A stretch of DNA of 48,108 nt from Clostridiales bacterium (GCA_029227635.1 JAQYAH010000059.1:1-48108), one strand, 5' to 3'; numbered from the stretch's first letter, positions 1 to 8,764 are shown. The notes: generated by a model from the letters alone, not told the origin. Translations and numbers: made by a program.

Positions 1-2346
1 AATGATGATGAGTATTCATACCTTAGCTCTCACGAAGCCTGGGGCAATGTGGGCAATCTGGTAACCTGGAACGAGAGTACCCTCATCAGCCATGTCCACA
101 CCGACGAGTGCAAAGAGCTGAGTTGTGGTAAGGAAGAGCACACCCACAGCGAGGATTGTTACACCTGCGGTAAGGAAGAGCATACCCACAAGAACAGCTG
201 CTGTTCCCTGACGGAGCATACCCATGGAGTCGACTGTTATCCGGGGGCGAAGAATAATACAGCCTATTTGATATACACACCCAGCAATCCGGCACAGGGT
301 CAGGTTTATATAGGCATAATTAACAAAGGAATCTATATCGGAAACAACTGGTACGAATATGATGGCGATGCCGCCAGCGGAAGTGTTGTCACACCCACTT
401 GCAGCAAGACAGAACACGCCCACGGTGTGGGATGTGTTTATGATAAATGTGGCCTTGAAGAACACACCCACTCCGATGCCTGTGCCAGCTGTGGCAAATC
501 TGAACACACCCATACCGAGGAGTGCTATTCCTGTGATATACCCGTGACCCCTGTTCAACATATGAGTGATATTAAGCCCAATGCTGAGTTGTGGCAGTAT
601 GATCACAGCGACACCGTGACGGTGGACGCCAACGGAAGCACAGTTATGAACGTGTACTTCACCCGTACCGTGTTTACACTGCAGTTCAGAAAACAAAAGT
701 CCAATAAGAATGATTACGGTGAGATCAGTGCCCGCTGGGGCAAAAACATTGCCACAGAGTACAATGCCATTGTGAAAAAAGCCGGAAGCAGCTTCTGGAG
801 CACAAGTCGAGATGCAAGTGGCCCCTACACAAACTACATTGGGGTAATGCCCACGTATAGCAAAACCTACTATAATAAGGCCCAGTCCGGTCAGAACAGT
901 ACGATGTACTACTATGCCCAGAACTTAAACGGCGATTACGAAGAGATATTCAGAATATCATTAGGCGGTTACTATTATGTCTCTGACGAGGACCGGTACG
1001 AGTTTGAAGGCTTCACCTGCGATCTGGATGCCAGTGCCAAAAACGGCGCTTCCTGCAACGGTGCAAAATTCTACTACAAGCGCAACGGTTACTCTCTGGA
1101 GTTCTATTCTGAGAGCAACAGTGAGCCGGATAGAACCGAGACACCCAAATATCAGGAAAACCTGGGAGGATACTACTACGAACCTACAAACAGACCTCCT
1201 ACCGTGGAGCCGGATGCGATTTTCGTGGGCTGGTATCAGAATCCTGAGTGTACCGGAGAAAAGTTCGATCTCTCTTTGCACACCATGCCCGCAAACAATA
1301 TCGCCTTATATGCAAAGTGGGTCAACGGTCTCTACAAGGTGAGAACTTTTACAGACGAAACTTTTGAGACCCCTTATACCTGCGAAGGTTATGACGGTGA
1401 GGAGAAAAACATCGAGAAGTACACCCTTGCCACGGAACCGAAAGCGCCGGAAAAAGACGGCTATGTATTTGTTGGCTGGTTTTACAAGGATGGAGACAGC
1501 GAAAAGCCCTTCTCCTTCACCATGCCCATTACAAAAGACTATGACCTTTATCCGAAGTTCTCCGAGCCCAAGGCAGTGGAGTATACTGTTCACTATTACA
1601 TAGAAGGAACTACGGAGAAGATCGCCGACGATCGGACGAATTCTGTAATGATTGGAACCACCGTGACGGAAAAAGCGAAGATGGGAACGGAGCTTAACCT
1701 CCTGCCAGAGGATAAGCAGAAAAAGTATTATCCCACCAACACCAGCACCAGTGTCATTATCAATAAGGTGGATCAGGAGATCATCTTCTACTACACCGAG
1801 GCATCTTCAGTGGAATACACCGTATATTACCAGGATGAAGACGGCAAGGATCTCATTGATCCGGTGACCAAAACCACGGAATACTCCACGGTGACAGAGC
1901 AGTACGTACCTATTGAAAACTACGCTCCCAGACAGTTCAGCATTACCATGGATCTGTCCTCTGATGCGTCTCTTAACACCATAGTTTTCGTGTACGATCC
2001 GACTTTGACGACTCTCACCCTGCAAAAGAGTGGCTGGGAAACCATCGATGAGAACCAGACCTTCCTTTTCAATGTCAAGGGCAAGGACGATGTGACAAAG
2101 GATATCGACCTTACAGTCACCATTCACGGAAACGGAAAAACCACCATCACTGACCTCCCGGTGGGAACTTACACCGTGACAGAAGTCGGCGGCTGGTCCT
2201 GGAGATACACTGCGAGCAGCGGGGCATCTCAGGAGATAACCGTTGGGGCACAGGGTGCGGTTTTGACCATCACTAACTACAGAACAAATGAAAAATGGCT
2301 CGGAGGAGACAGCTTCAAAATCAACCTCTTCGGGTCAGGCAAGTAA
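1..2346 (+). CDS. Large surface repeat protein, 5' partial
   Basis: The reading frame is open to the first base of the window, so the true N-terminus and signal peptide lie upstream; the first in-frame GTG at 49 is not a credible start. The N-terminal 190 residues carry seven HxHxxxC motifs (such as HTHSEDC and HTHTEEC), many preceded by CGKEE or similar. Two InlB B-like (Listeria-Bacteroides) repeats follow, each with a VGW(Y/F) core, at about residues 360-520. Then come two MucBP-like segments beginning EYTVHYY and EYTVYYQ, and a C-terminal SpaA/Cna-B-like domain with DLPVGTYTVTEV. There is no LPXTG tail; it ends in INLFGSGK. Its partners are the next two genes, so a role as a fibre or adhesin subunit is inferred. 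The His/Cys motifs could bind metal or form disulfides; this is not shown. Confidence 0.85.
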   Translation, partial: NDDEYSYLSSHEAWGNVGNLVTWNESTLISHVHTDECKELSCGKEEHTHSEDCYTCGKEEHTHKNSCCSLTEHTHGVDCYPGAKNNTAYLIYTPSNPAQGQVYIGIINKGIYIGNNWYEYDGDAASGSVVTPTCSKTEHAHGVGCVYDKCGLEEHTHSDACASCGKSEHTHTEECYSCDIPVTPVQHMSDIKPNAELWQYDHSDTVTVDANGSTVMNVYFTRTVFTLQFRKQKSNKNDYGEISARWGKNIATEYNAIVKKAGSSFWSTSRDASGPYTNYIGVMPTYSKTYYNKAQSGQNSTMYYYAQNLNGDYEEIFRISLGGYYYVSDEDRYEFEGFTCDLDASAKNGASCNGAKFYYKRNGYSLEFYSESNSEPDRTETPKYQENLGGYYYEPTNRPPTVEPDAIFVGWYQNPECTGEKFDLSLHTMPANNIALYAKWVNGLYKVRTFTDETFETPYTCEGYDGEEKNIEKYTLATEPKAPEKDGYVFVGWFYKDGDSEKPFSFTMPITKDYDLYPKFSEPKAVEYTVHYYIEGTTEKIADDRTNSVMIGTTVTEKAKMGTELNLLPEDKQKKYYPTNTSTSVIINKVDQEIIFYYTEASSVEYTVYYQDEDGKDLIDPVTKTTEYSTVTEQYVPIENYAPRQFSITMDLSSDASLNTIVFVYDPTLTTLTLQKSGWETIDENQTFLFNVKGKDDVTKDIDLTVTIHGNGKTTITDLPVGTYTVTEVGGWSWRYTASSGASQEITVGAQGAVLTITNYRTNEKWLGGDSFKINLFGSGK

Positions 2347-2364
2347 AGGAGGGAGAACGTTACA

Positions 2365-2949
2365 ATGAAGAAGAAAAAGCTGATAACATTGTTGGCGTCC
2401 GCCCTTCTGATACTGGGTCTCGCCGTGGGCGGAACCATCGCCTTCATTACAGTAATTACCAGAAGAAATACTAACAGCTTTGAGCCGGGACAGGTCTCCT
2501 GTCAGGTGACAGAGGATTTTGACGGCACCACAAAAAGCAATGTGGCGGTTACCAACACCGGCAACACTGACGCCTTCATTCGGGCAAAAGTCAATGTGAC
2601 CTGGATGAAGGATGACAATTCCGGAGATCAGACGGTATCAGCCCTGACCCCGAAAGCGGGCACCGACTACGCCATAACTTACCTCACCGACACCGGTTGG
2701 ATAGAAGGCGGCGACGGTTACTGGTACTATCAGAGCCCAGTTGCACCCGGTGCCGGAACCGGTACACTCATAGGTGAATGTACCCAGATTTCCACAATAA
2801 ATGCCCCTGAGGGTTATCACCTTTCCGTGGAGATTCTTGCCTCATCTATTCAGTCCTCCCCGGAGAAAGCGGTTTCCCTGGAGTGGGGTGTAACTCTGGA
2901 AGAAGGAAAAATCGTTAGCGCAAACGGAAGCGGGGTGATGGGAGAATGA
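2365..2949 (+). CDS. SipW-type signal peptide protein (TasA/camelysin-like)
   Basis: A 194-residue exported protein. It starts [19 protein letters not shown] and runs into GGTIAFIT, which matches the SipW-cognate signal peptide class with a GGT-A-(Y/F) signature. The mature part has a beta-rich segment with [15 protein letters not shown], typical of TasA/camelysin-like proteins that form extracellular fibres. A GGAGGG site lies 18 bases after the previous stop and precedes the ATG. The last bases overlap the next start (ATGA), so translation of the pair is probably coupled. No SipW peptidase or sortase is in the window; they may lie upstream. Assignment to the family is fairly firm; a fibre role is inferred. 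Confidence 0.8.
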   Translation: MKKKKLITLLASALLILGLAVGGTIAFITVITRRNTNSFEPGQVSCQVTEDFDGTTKSNVAVTNTGNTDAFIRAKVNVTWMKDDNSGDQTVSALTPKAGTDYAITYLTDTGWIEGGDGYWYYQSPVAPGAGTGTLIGECTQISTINAPEGYHLSVEILASSIQSSPEKAVSLEWGVTLEEGKIVSANGSGVMGE

Positions 2950-3593
2950 AAAAGACAATAAAAAAACTCTCCTCCCTTGCCCTTTTGATGCTTATGCTTC
3001 TTTGCTGTTCCCTATCGGTTTTTGCCGGCGGCAGAGTAACCTATGACGGCAATGCAAAAGACTTTATTTTTGCCCCCGGAAGCGAATATTCCCCCACGGA
3101 TCTTTTTCCGGATTTCAAAGGCCTGATGCCCGGGGACACAGTAACTCAGAAGATAACCATCGACAACAAGGTGGACAAAAAAGTCAAGATCAAGCTCTAC
3201 ATGCGCTCCCTGGGAGCGGAGCCCGGATCAGAGGATTTCCTTTCTCAGCTTCAGCTGACGGTGAAGCAGGACGGGGATTCAGAACTTTTTGACGCTCCTG
3301 CCGACCAGACCGCCCAGCTCACCGATTGGGTCTACCTGGGAACCATCTACTCCGGCGGAAAAATTGACCTTGATGTGAGTGTAAATGTTCCCTTAAGTCT
3401 GGACAACCGTTTCCAGAACGCCATCGGCTACCTGGACTGGGAGTTCAAGGTGGAAGAACTTCCCATAAGTCCCGAGGATCCCAAGGCTCCTCAGACCGGG
3501 GACAAAAACAATCTTCTTTTGTGGAGTTCTCTCCTGATTTTGGGAGTAGGAGCCGTTGCCACAGCAGGGGTATTAAAAAAGAAAAGCATATAG
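2946..3593 (+). CDS. Sortase-anchored surface protein (PQTGD tail)
   Basis: A 215-residue protein with a Sec signal peptide (about residues 1-27, ending VFAGG) and a classical cell-wall sorting tail: PQTGD near residue 185, a hydrophobic stretch ([20 protein letters not shown]) and a basic end KKKSI. The middle has the look of a TasA-related or DUF11-like beta domain ([18 protein letters not shown]). The start overlaps the preceding stop by four bases, and a GGGAG site sits inside the upstream gene. It closes the operon: a rho-independent terminator follows at once. It probably anchors the fibre proteins encoded just upstream to the wall through a sortase that is not in the window. Confidence 0.85.
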   Translation: MKKTIKKLSSLALLMLMLLCCSLSVFAGGRVTYDGNAKDFIFAPGSEYSPTDLFPDFKGLMPGDTVTQKITIDNKVDKKVKIKLYMRSLGAEPGSEDFLSQLQLTVKQDGDSELFDAPADQTAQLTDWVYLGTIYSGGKIDLDVSVNVPLSLDNRFQNAIGYLDWEFKVEELPISPEDPKAPQTGDKNNLLLWSSLLILGVGAVATAGVLKKKSI

Positions 3594-3599
3594 ACAATC

Positions 3600-3628
3600 A
3601 GGAGGTTTCCGTGAGGAACCTCCTTTTA
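3600..3628 (+). terminator. Terminator after surface-fibre operon
   Basis: AGGAGGTT pairs with AACCTCCT around a short loop and is followed by TTTTAT. It begins seven bases after the stop of the sorting-tail protein. Confidence 0.85.
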
Positions 3629-3724
3629 TATTGCTCAAAAATCGGCGTAACTCCTTTTTACTCAAGGAATAAGGGGTGGTGGACACATTGGGTGAGCGGT
3701 ATAATGTCACTTGGAGGTAATATT

Positions 3725-5095
3725 GTGAATAACAAACAGAGTATTTTTGAAGAGTATCATCCCTTAAAAGCTCTAACCGTTATGGCGGTGCCGGCGGTCA
3801 TGAGCCAGTTGATCACTCTTATCTACAACATTGCGGACACCTGGTTCATCGGAATGACCAACGATCCCGGCATGGTGGCAGCCTGTTCACTGGTGCTCCC
3901 TATCTACATGATGGTCATCGTCATCTCCAACCTGTTCGGAGCCGGAGGAGGAAGCCTAATCTCCCGGCTGCTTGGAGAGAAGAACGAGACTGAGGCCAAA
4001 AAGGTTTTTGCCGTCAGTTTTTATATGGCGGTGGGAGTCTCGGTGATCTTCTCCGGACTCACCATGGCTTTTTGCGACCCTCTTTTGAGACTTTTGGGGG
4101 CAAGCTCCGTCACCTTAGGTTACGGAAAGCAGTACCTGCTCTACGCGGTGGGCATCGGAGGCACCTTCAACGTGATGTCCATGGTTTTGTCGAACCTCAT
4201 CAGAAGCTGCGGCTACTCCCGGGAGGCGGGAATCGGCATGAGCCTTGGCGGGGTCATCAATATTTTCCTGGATCCCATTTTTATGTTCAAGGTCTTCCCC
4301 GAGGGACAGCAGGTGGCCGGCGCGGCTTTTGCCACAATGCTCAGCAACATTATCGCCTTCGGCTACTTCGTGGTGGTGTGCTTCAGAATCCGCAAAAAGA
4401 CAGTCATCAGCGTGAACCTGAAAGAGGGCCTTCCCCGGAGAAAATCCGTGGCCTCCATCTTCGGAGTGGGAGTTCCGGCAGCGGTGGCGGTGCTTTTGTT
4501 TGATGTTTCCAGCATGGTTGCCAATAAACTTATGGCTAATCACGGGGATACTGCCCTTGCGGCCTACGGCATTGTCACAAAAGTGGAGCGGCTTCCCTTA
4601 AACATCGGCATAGGCATCTGCCTTGGAATGATCCCCCTGGTGGCTTACAACTATTCCGCGGGCAACTTCAAAAGGATGAAGTCCTTTTTCAACTGGTCCC
4701 GGGTGCTGGGTCTTGGCATCGCTGTGATCTGTGTCTTCCTGTATTTTGTGGGAAGTCGGGAGATCATGAGATTCTTTATCGGAAATCCGGAGACCATAAC
4801 TCTGGGAACCGCCTTTTTGAAGGCCCGGTGCTTTGCCACACCTTTTATGTTCCTGTGTTTTAATATGGTGCACTACTTCAACGCTTTGGGAAAAGGACAG
4901 GTGTCCTTCGGGCTGGCCTTTATCCGGCAGCTGGTGTTCAACATTCCCATTATGCTCTTTTTGAACCGGCAATTCGGAGCCTTCGGTCTGGTGTGGACCC
5001 AGCTCATCGCCGACATGTTCACTGTGATAGTATCATACATCGCTTACGGGATTTTCCGTCCCAAACCTAAACAGAATTTAACTATGGAGGGTTAA
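3725..5095 (+). CDS. MATE family multidrug/cation exporter
   Basis: A 456-residue integral membrane protein with about twelve hydrophobic segments in two similar halves. Typical MATE sequences are visible, including MAVPAVMSQLITLIYNIADT near the N-terminus and a second-half partner region after residue 230. MATE proteins export cationic drugs or metabolites using sodium or proton gradients. I chose the GTG at 3725, which has GGAGG seven bases upstream at 3713-3717 and gives the usual family length (VNNKQSIFEEYHPLKALTVM); in-frame codons further upstream overlap the preceding terminator. A TATAAT at 3700-3705 may be the -10 of its own promoter, giving a very short leader. Substrate cannot be told from the sequence. 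Confidence 0.88.
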   Translation: MNNKQSIFEEYHPLKALTVMAVPAVMSQLITLIYNIADTWFIGMTNDPGMVAACSLVLPIYMMVIVISNLFGAGGGSLISRLLGEKNETEAKKVFAVSFYMAVGVSVIFSGLTMAFCDPLLRLLGASSVTLGYGKQYLLYAVGIGGTFNVMSMVLSNLIRSCGYSREAGIGMSLGGVINIFLDPIFMFKVFPEGQQVAGAAFATMLSNIIAFGYFVVVCFRIRKKTVISVNLKEGLPRRKSVASIFGVGVPAAVAVLLFDVSSMVANKLMANHGDTALAAYGIVTKVERLPLNIGIGICLGMIPLVAYNYSAGNFKRMKSFFNWSRVLGLGIAVICVFLYFVGSREIMRFFIGNPETITLGTAFLKARCFATPFMFLCFNMVHYFNALGKGQVSFGLAFIRQLVFNIPIMLFLNRQFGAFGLVWTQLIADMFTVIVSYIAYGIFRPKPKQNLTMEG

Positions 5096-5098
5096 GAC

Positions 5099-5161
5099 CC
5101 ACCGCGGGCTGAGATACCCCCAAGACTGTTATTCGAGGACTCAGGATACCGCGGTGGTTTT
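5099..5161 (+). terminator. Structured terminator-like element between MATE gene and yaaA
   Basis: CCACCGCGG (5099-5107) pairs perfectly with CCGCGGTGG (5149-5157), followed by TTTTA. Inside, CTGAG (5109-5113) pairs with CTCAG (5140-5144). It lies four bases after the MATE stop. The inner GCTGAGATACCC resembles part of the thiamin-pyrophosphate box, but the rest of that riboswitch is not convincingly present, so I call it a terminator. Confidence 0.6.
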
Positions 5162-5224
5162 ACGTTATATAACAAGCCCAGGAAAGACATCTAAAACAGA
5201 TTTATGTGAGGTGATCGAAGAATA

Positions 5225-5980
5225 ATGAAAATCATACTTTCTCCCGCCAAAAAAATGAATTATGACGACTCCATTGTTGGCTGTCTGGGACTCCCGGTTT
5301 TTTTGCCGGAGGCAGAACAGATTCTTGGCTGGATGCAGAATCAGTCCGGGGAAGAACTCCAAAAGCTTTGGGCCTGCAGTGACAAGATCGCAAAAGATAA
5401 CCTTCGGCGGCTCTCCCACATGAGCTTGACGGGAAACCTTACTCCCGCCATCCTCTCCTTTGACGGAATCGCCTACCAGTACATGGCTCCTGCGGTTTTT
5501 GAGGAGGGGATGCTGGATTACATTCAGGATCATCTGCGGATCCTCTCTGCCTTTTACGGAGTACTGCGGCCTATGGACGGAGTGACACCCTACCGCCTGG
5601 AAATGCAGCACAAGGCGAAGGTGGGAGAAACCTCCAATCTGTACCAGTTTTGGGGAGATAAGCTCTACAGGGCGGTACGCGATTCCGACGGGGTCATTGT
5701 GAATCTGGCTTCCAAAGAGTACTCCAGATGCATAGAGAAATACCTGACATTGGAGGATACTTTTATTACCTGTACTTTTGCCCAGGAGGAGAAGGGGCGG
5801 CTTATGCAAAAAGGCGTCTACTGCAAGATGGCGCGAGGGGAGATGGTGCGGTTCATGGCAGAACGCCGTATCGAGGACCCGGAGGAGATGAAGGAGTTCC
5901 GGGGGCTGGATTACCGATTCCGGGAGGAAATCTCCACAGCCGGGGAGTACGTTTTTGTAAGGGAAAAAACTGAGAAATAG
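5225..5980 (+). CDS. yaaA: Peroxide stress protein YaaA (DUF328)
   Basis: A 251-residue protein that begins MKIILSPAKKMN, the hallmark of the YaaA/DUF328 family, and has the normal family length (about 250). YaaA binds DNA and limits intracellular free iron and Fenton damage during peroxide stress in E. coli; its mechanism in Firmicutes is less clear. GAGGTGA precedes the ATG. It sits between a MATE exporter and an oxygen-binding hemerythrin, which fits an oxidative-stress neighbourhood, though each gene seems to be a separate transcription unit. Confidence 0.92.
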   Translation: MKIILSPAKKMNYDDSIVGCLGLPVFLPEAEQILGWMQNQSGEELQKLWACSDKIAKDNLRRLSHMSLTGNLTPAILSFDGIAYQYMAPAVFEEGMLDYIQDHLRILSAFYGVLRPMDGVTPYRLEMQHKAKVGETSNLYQFWGDKLYRAVRDSDGVIVNLASKEYSRCIEKYLTLEDTFITCTFAQEEKGRLMQKGVYCKMARGEMVRFMAERRIEDPEEMKEFRGLDYRFREEISTAGEYVFVREKTEK

Positions 5981-6002
5981 TCAGAATATTCTCAATAACA
6001 TA

Positions 6003-6031
6003 TTGGATAATCCATGAATATGTGATATTAT
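6003..6031 (+). promoter_or_regulatory. Promoter of the hemerythrin gene
   Basis: TTGGAT (6003-6008) and TATTAT (6026-6031) are separated by 17 bases, a good match to a vegetative sigma-A promoter. The hemerythrin start codon is 32 bases downstream. Confidence 0.55.
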
Positions 6032-6062
6032 CTAATAAAGAAAGCAACAGGAGGAAACCTTG

Positions 6063-6485
6063 ATGTACGCAGTATTTGACGAGAGTCTGGTAACCGGAAA
6101 TGAATTAATCGACAGTCAGCACAAGGAACTAATCGATAAGATCAACAAGCTGTTGGAGTGCTGTGAACTTGGTCGGGGTAAGATTGAAGCGATCAAGACG
6201 CTGGACTTCCTGGCAGAGTACACTGACTACCACTTCTCCGCAGAGGAAGAACTTCAGGAGAAGATCTCATATCCCGGACTTGCGGAACACAAGGTTAAGC
6301 ACGAGGAGTTGCGGAAGACGGTTGCCGAACTCTACGAGATGCTTGAGGAGATGGAAGGTCCCACAGACCAGTTTGTTGAGGCAGTAGAGAAGAACGTGGT
6401 AGACTGGCTCTACAGACACATCAAAGGATTTGATTGTTCCGTAGCAACATATATGCAGATGAATAATATCGCAGAGATGATTTAG
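6063..6485 (+). CDS. Bacteriohemerythrin
   Basis: A 140-residue single-domain hemerythrin, a non-haem di-iron protein that binds O2 and may act as an oxygen sensor, store or scavenger in anaerobes. The iron ligands are visible: H20 in IDSQHKEL, H57 and E61 in YHFSAEEEL, H76 and H80 in HKVKHEEL, and a final H/D pair in YRHIKGFD. The ATG at 6063 is preceded by GAGGA with seven-base spacing; a TTG lies one codon upstream but is poorly placed. It has its own promoter and terminator. Confidence 0.92.
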   Translation: MYAVFDESLVTGNELIDSQHKELIDKINKLLECCELGRGKIEAIKTLDFLAEYTDYHFSAEEELQEKISYPGLAEHKVKHEELRKTVAELYEMLEEMEGPTDQFVEAVEKNVVDWLYRHIKGFDCSVATYMQMNNIAEMI

Positions 6486-6493
6486 TATGACAC

Positions 6494-6540
6494 AAGAGCT
6501 CTTTCGGGTTTTCCCGACGGAGCTCTTTTCTATTAAAGAG
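6494..6540 (+). terminator. Terminator after hemerythrin gene
   Basis: AAGAGCTC pairs with GAGCTCTT around an inner CGGG/CCCG stem, followed by TTCTATT. Confidence 0.8.
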
Positions 6541-6652
6541 ATTCGTTCAGTAAAAAGCGTTTTTGATAATGCCCTGAACGGCGTCAACATCGGCGCCTTG
6601 TAATAAATACTTTAAGTATCTGAAGAAATTTCAAAGTCAGGAGGTACTCAGT

Positions 6653-6754
6653 ATGAAGGGTTATTACGTTACAGACGGATATATGGGTTATGTGGATGGC
6701 GTTTACAGGTTGTTCGCCAACGAATCGGACTATCTGGAGTACCTGGAGGATTAG
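6653..6754 (+). CDS. 33-residue small protein
   Basis: ATG at 6653 has a perfect AGGAGG at 6639-6644 (eight-base spacing) and opens a 33-codon frame ending TAG. The peptide is very rich in aromatic and acidic residues: MKGYYVTDGYMGYVDGVYRL, then FANESDYLEYLED. It recalls short clostridial proteins of the MKGYY...GLVDG...LFASE.DY.EY type that are usually annotated hypothetical, so I think it is real. It is flanked by two hairpins downstream. No function can be assigned. Confidence 0.7.
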   Translation: MKGYYVTDGYMGYVDGVYRLFANESDYLEYLED

Positions 6755-6761
6755 TCCTTAA

Positions 6762-6787
6762 GGGCTTTTGGAAATGAGCAAAAGCCC
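6762..6787 (+). terminator. Hairpin after the 33-residue ORF
   Basis: GGGCTTTTG (6762-6770) pairs perfectly with CAAAAGCCC (6779-6787), eight-base loop. No T-run follows, so it could be an RNA-stabilising or processing hairpin rather than a terminator. Confidence 0.5.
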
Positions 6788-6815
6788 GATTAAGACAGCA
6801 GAATAAGAAAGCATT

Positions 6816-6845
6816 CGGCGATATCGGGGGGGATATCGCCGTTTT
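6816..6845 (+). terminator. Rho-independent terminator
   Basis: CGGCGATATC (6816-6825) pairs perfectly with GATATCGCCG (6832-6841), followed by TTTT. It separates the 33-residue ORF from the two-component operon. Confidence 0.8.
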
Positions 6846-6961
6846 AGCGTTTTAAGGGTTAATATTTGATGAAAAACCGTTCCCTCCATTGGATAACTCT
6901 CCGGGATGGAATAAAATATCTTTAATTAAGGCCCAAAAATTTGATCACGAGGTGAATATCA

Positions 6962-7633
6962 ATGCAAAAGATCCTGATTGTAGAAGACGATGAAAAACTT
7001 AGAAACGAACTGGAGATATTCCTTGGGCGAAACGGATATCTGGCAGAAGGAATCAACGAATTTGACGACACCCTCCGGGATATTTTGAAGGCCAGGGCGA
7101 ATATGATCCTTTTGGATGTAAATCTTCCAAACGTGGACGGGGAGTATCTTTTGAGGGAGATACGCCGGCAGTCGGATGTACCGGTCATTATGATCACCAG
7201 CAGAGACAGCGAGATGGATGAGCTTTTATCCATGCACTATGGTGCGGACAACTATGTCACCAAGCCTTTTAACACTCAGCTTCTTCTGGCAAAGATCCAG
7301 GTTATCCTAAGGAGGACCCGGGCGGTGGAAGCCGGGGACAGCCTGGATTGTGGGGCCTTTTCCCTGAATCTCTCCAAAAGCCGCATAGAAAAAGACGGAG
7401 AGGCGGCGGAACTGACCGGAAACGAGTTGAAGATCCTGCGCTGCCTCATAAAAGCCGGGGGAAACATCGTCTCCAGAGATGAGATTATGAATGAGCTTTG
7501 GGACAGTGAGGCTTTTATCGACGACAACACCCTCACTGTCAACGTGGCCCGGATCCGGAGAAAACTGGAGGATATCGGACTTTGTGGGGTGATCGTCACC
7601 CGAAGAGGCCAGGGCTATCAGCTTGTAGTTTAG
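6962..7633 (+). CDS. OmpR/PhoB-type response regulator, BceR-like
   Basis: A 223-residue response regulator. The receiver domain (1-120) has acidic pocket D9/D10, phospho-acceptor D52 in LLDVNLP and K101 in VTKPF. The C-terminal winged helix (about 130-223) has LTGNELKILRCL and RRGQGYQLV. GAGGTG precedes the ATG. The adjacent kinase and BceAB-type transporter place it in the group that senses cell-envelope peptide antibiotics. It probably activates the transporter genes through the repeats at 8682-8706 (inference). Confidence 0.9.
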   Translation: MQKILIVEDDEKLRNELEIFLGRNGYLAEGINEFDDTLRDILKARANMILLDVNLPNVDGEYLLREIRRQSDVPVIMITSRDSEMDELLSMHYGADNYVTKPFNTQLLLAKIQVILRRTRAVEAGDSLDCGAFSLNLSKSRIEKDGEAAELTGNELKILRCLIKAGGNIVSRDEIMNELWDSEAFIDDNTLTVNVARIRRKLEDIGLCGVIVTRRGQGYQLVV

Positions 7634-7657
7634 TTTTTGAAGAAGGCAGGGACAAAA

Positions 7658-8671
7658 ATGAGTTTTGGAAGATACCTTAAAGATCGGTGGAAGACCGGAG
7701 TGCTGCTTATCCTGGGGTTGGCCTCTCTGGAAGTATTTCTGTTGGTTTTTCCGGTGCATTGGTCCGTGCGGCTCTACGGTGCCCTTGGGGTTATTGGACT
7801 GTACGTCCTTGGAGTCTATTTGGAATACCGAGAGAAAAAGACTTTTTACGGAGAAATCCTGGAGAACCTTCAGGCCCTGGAGGAAAAATATCTCGTTTGT
7901 GAGATGCTTCCGGAGCCCCGAAGCTTGGAGGAGGAGTGCTTCAGGGAGATTCTTTTGGAGTGCGACCGCTCTATGCTGGAGAACGTGAACCACTACAAGA
8001 GAATACAGGAGGAGTACAAGGAGTACATTGAACTCTGGATCCACGAGGTTAAACTTCCCATTGCTACGTCCCGAATGATCCTGGAAAACAATCCGGGGCC
8101 GGTGGCGGAGAGCCTAGGGGAGGAGCTCACAGAGATCGAGGAGTTTGTGGAACAGGCCCTTTATTATGCGCGAAGCAGCCAGGTGAGCAAGGATTATTTC
8201 ATTACCCGCTGCACCTTGAAATCTTTGGTGAGCGAGGCGGTGCGGATGAATCGGAAGAGCTTGATCCGAAACCATATGAGGATTCTGATCGAGCTTGAGG
8301 AGGAGAGTGTCTTTACCGACTCAAAGTGGTGTGTTTTCATACTTCGCCAGATCATAGGTAACAGTGTCAAGTACCGCAAAGGGGGTGAGGGAGAGATCCG
8401 TTTTTGGGCTCTCCCGGAAAAAGACAAGGTAGTCCTTTGTATTAGTGACAGGGGAATCGGAATGAAGCCGGAGGAGACCGGAAGGGTCTTTGAGAAGGGC
8501 TTTACCGGAAGCAACGGACGCAATCACCGCAAGTCCACGGGAATCGGACTTTATCTTTGCCGCAAGCTCTGCCTGCGGCTGGGACTTGGCATAGAGTTTG
8601 AGTCCCTGGAGGGGGAGGGCAGTACCGTGAAGATCATTTTCCCCAAGAACAGCTACATACTCACAGATTAG
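7658..8671 (+). CDS. Intramembrane-sensing histidine kinase, BceS-like
   Basis: A 337-residue kinase with two N-terminal membrane helices (about 13-30 and 37-54) and almost no extracellular loop, as in BceS-type kinases that rely on the transporter for sensing. The H-box is ELWIHEVKLP (H129), the N-box is RQIIGNSVKY, and the ATP lid has SDRGIGM and STGIGLYL. The ATG at 7658 is preferred over the TTG at 7637 because an AAGGCAGGG site lies seven bases upstream. It lies 24 bases after the response regulator and forms an operon with it. Confidence 0.9.
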   Translation: MSFGRYLKDRWKTGVLLILGLASLEVFLLVFPVHWSVRLYGALGVIGLYVLGVYLEYREKKTFYGEILENLQALEEKYLVCEMLPEPRSLEEECFREILLECDRSMLENVNHYKRIQEEYKEYIELWIHEVKLPIATSRMILENNPGPVAESLGEELTEIEEFVEQALYYARSSQVSKDYFITRCTLKSLVSEAVRMNRKSLIRNHMRILIELEEESVFTDSKWCVFILRQIIGNSVKYRKGGEGEIRFWALPEKDKVVLCISDRGIGMKPEETGRVFEKGFTGSNGRNHRKSTGIGLYLCRKLCLRLGLGIEFESLEGEGSTVKIIFPKNSYILTD

Positions 8672-8681
8672 ATGACGAAAT

Positions 8682-8736
8682 TGTAAGGTTCGCGTAAGCC
8701 TTGCAAATGGCAGATAGACCGTGGTGAGGGTATGAT
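8682..8736 (+). promoter_or_regulatory. Putative BceR-type operator and promoter of the ABC transporter
   Basis: Two tandem half-sites, TGTAAGGTTC (8682-8691) and CGTAAGCCTT (8693-8702), repeat with 11-base spacing, one helical turn. TATGAT (8731-8736) could be the -10, with no -35 at normal spacing. Such an arrangement suits activation by the adjacent OmpR-type regulator. Confidence 0.45.
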
Positions 8737-8764
8737 GAGTTTACGAAAGGGAGGAACACATCAT

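Noticed and set aside
1-540. Tandem DNA repeats or CRISPR
   Set aside because: The repeats are imperfect, in frame and encode HxHxxxC units; they are protein repeats.
16-696. Minus-strand open frame of 226 codons opposite the surface protein
   Set aside because: It mirrors the His/Cys repeats, has no ribosome site and the plus frame has clear domain structure.
5099-5161. TPP riboswitch
   Set aside because: Only one half-motif matches; no thiamin gene follows, and base pairing explains the sequence as a terminator.
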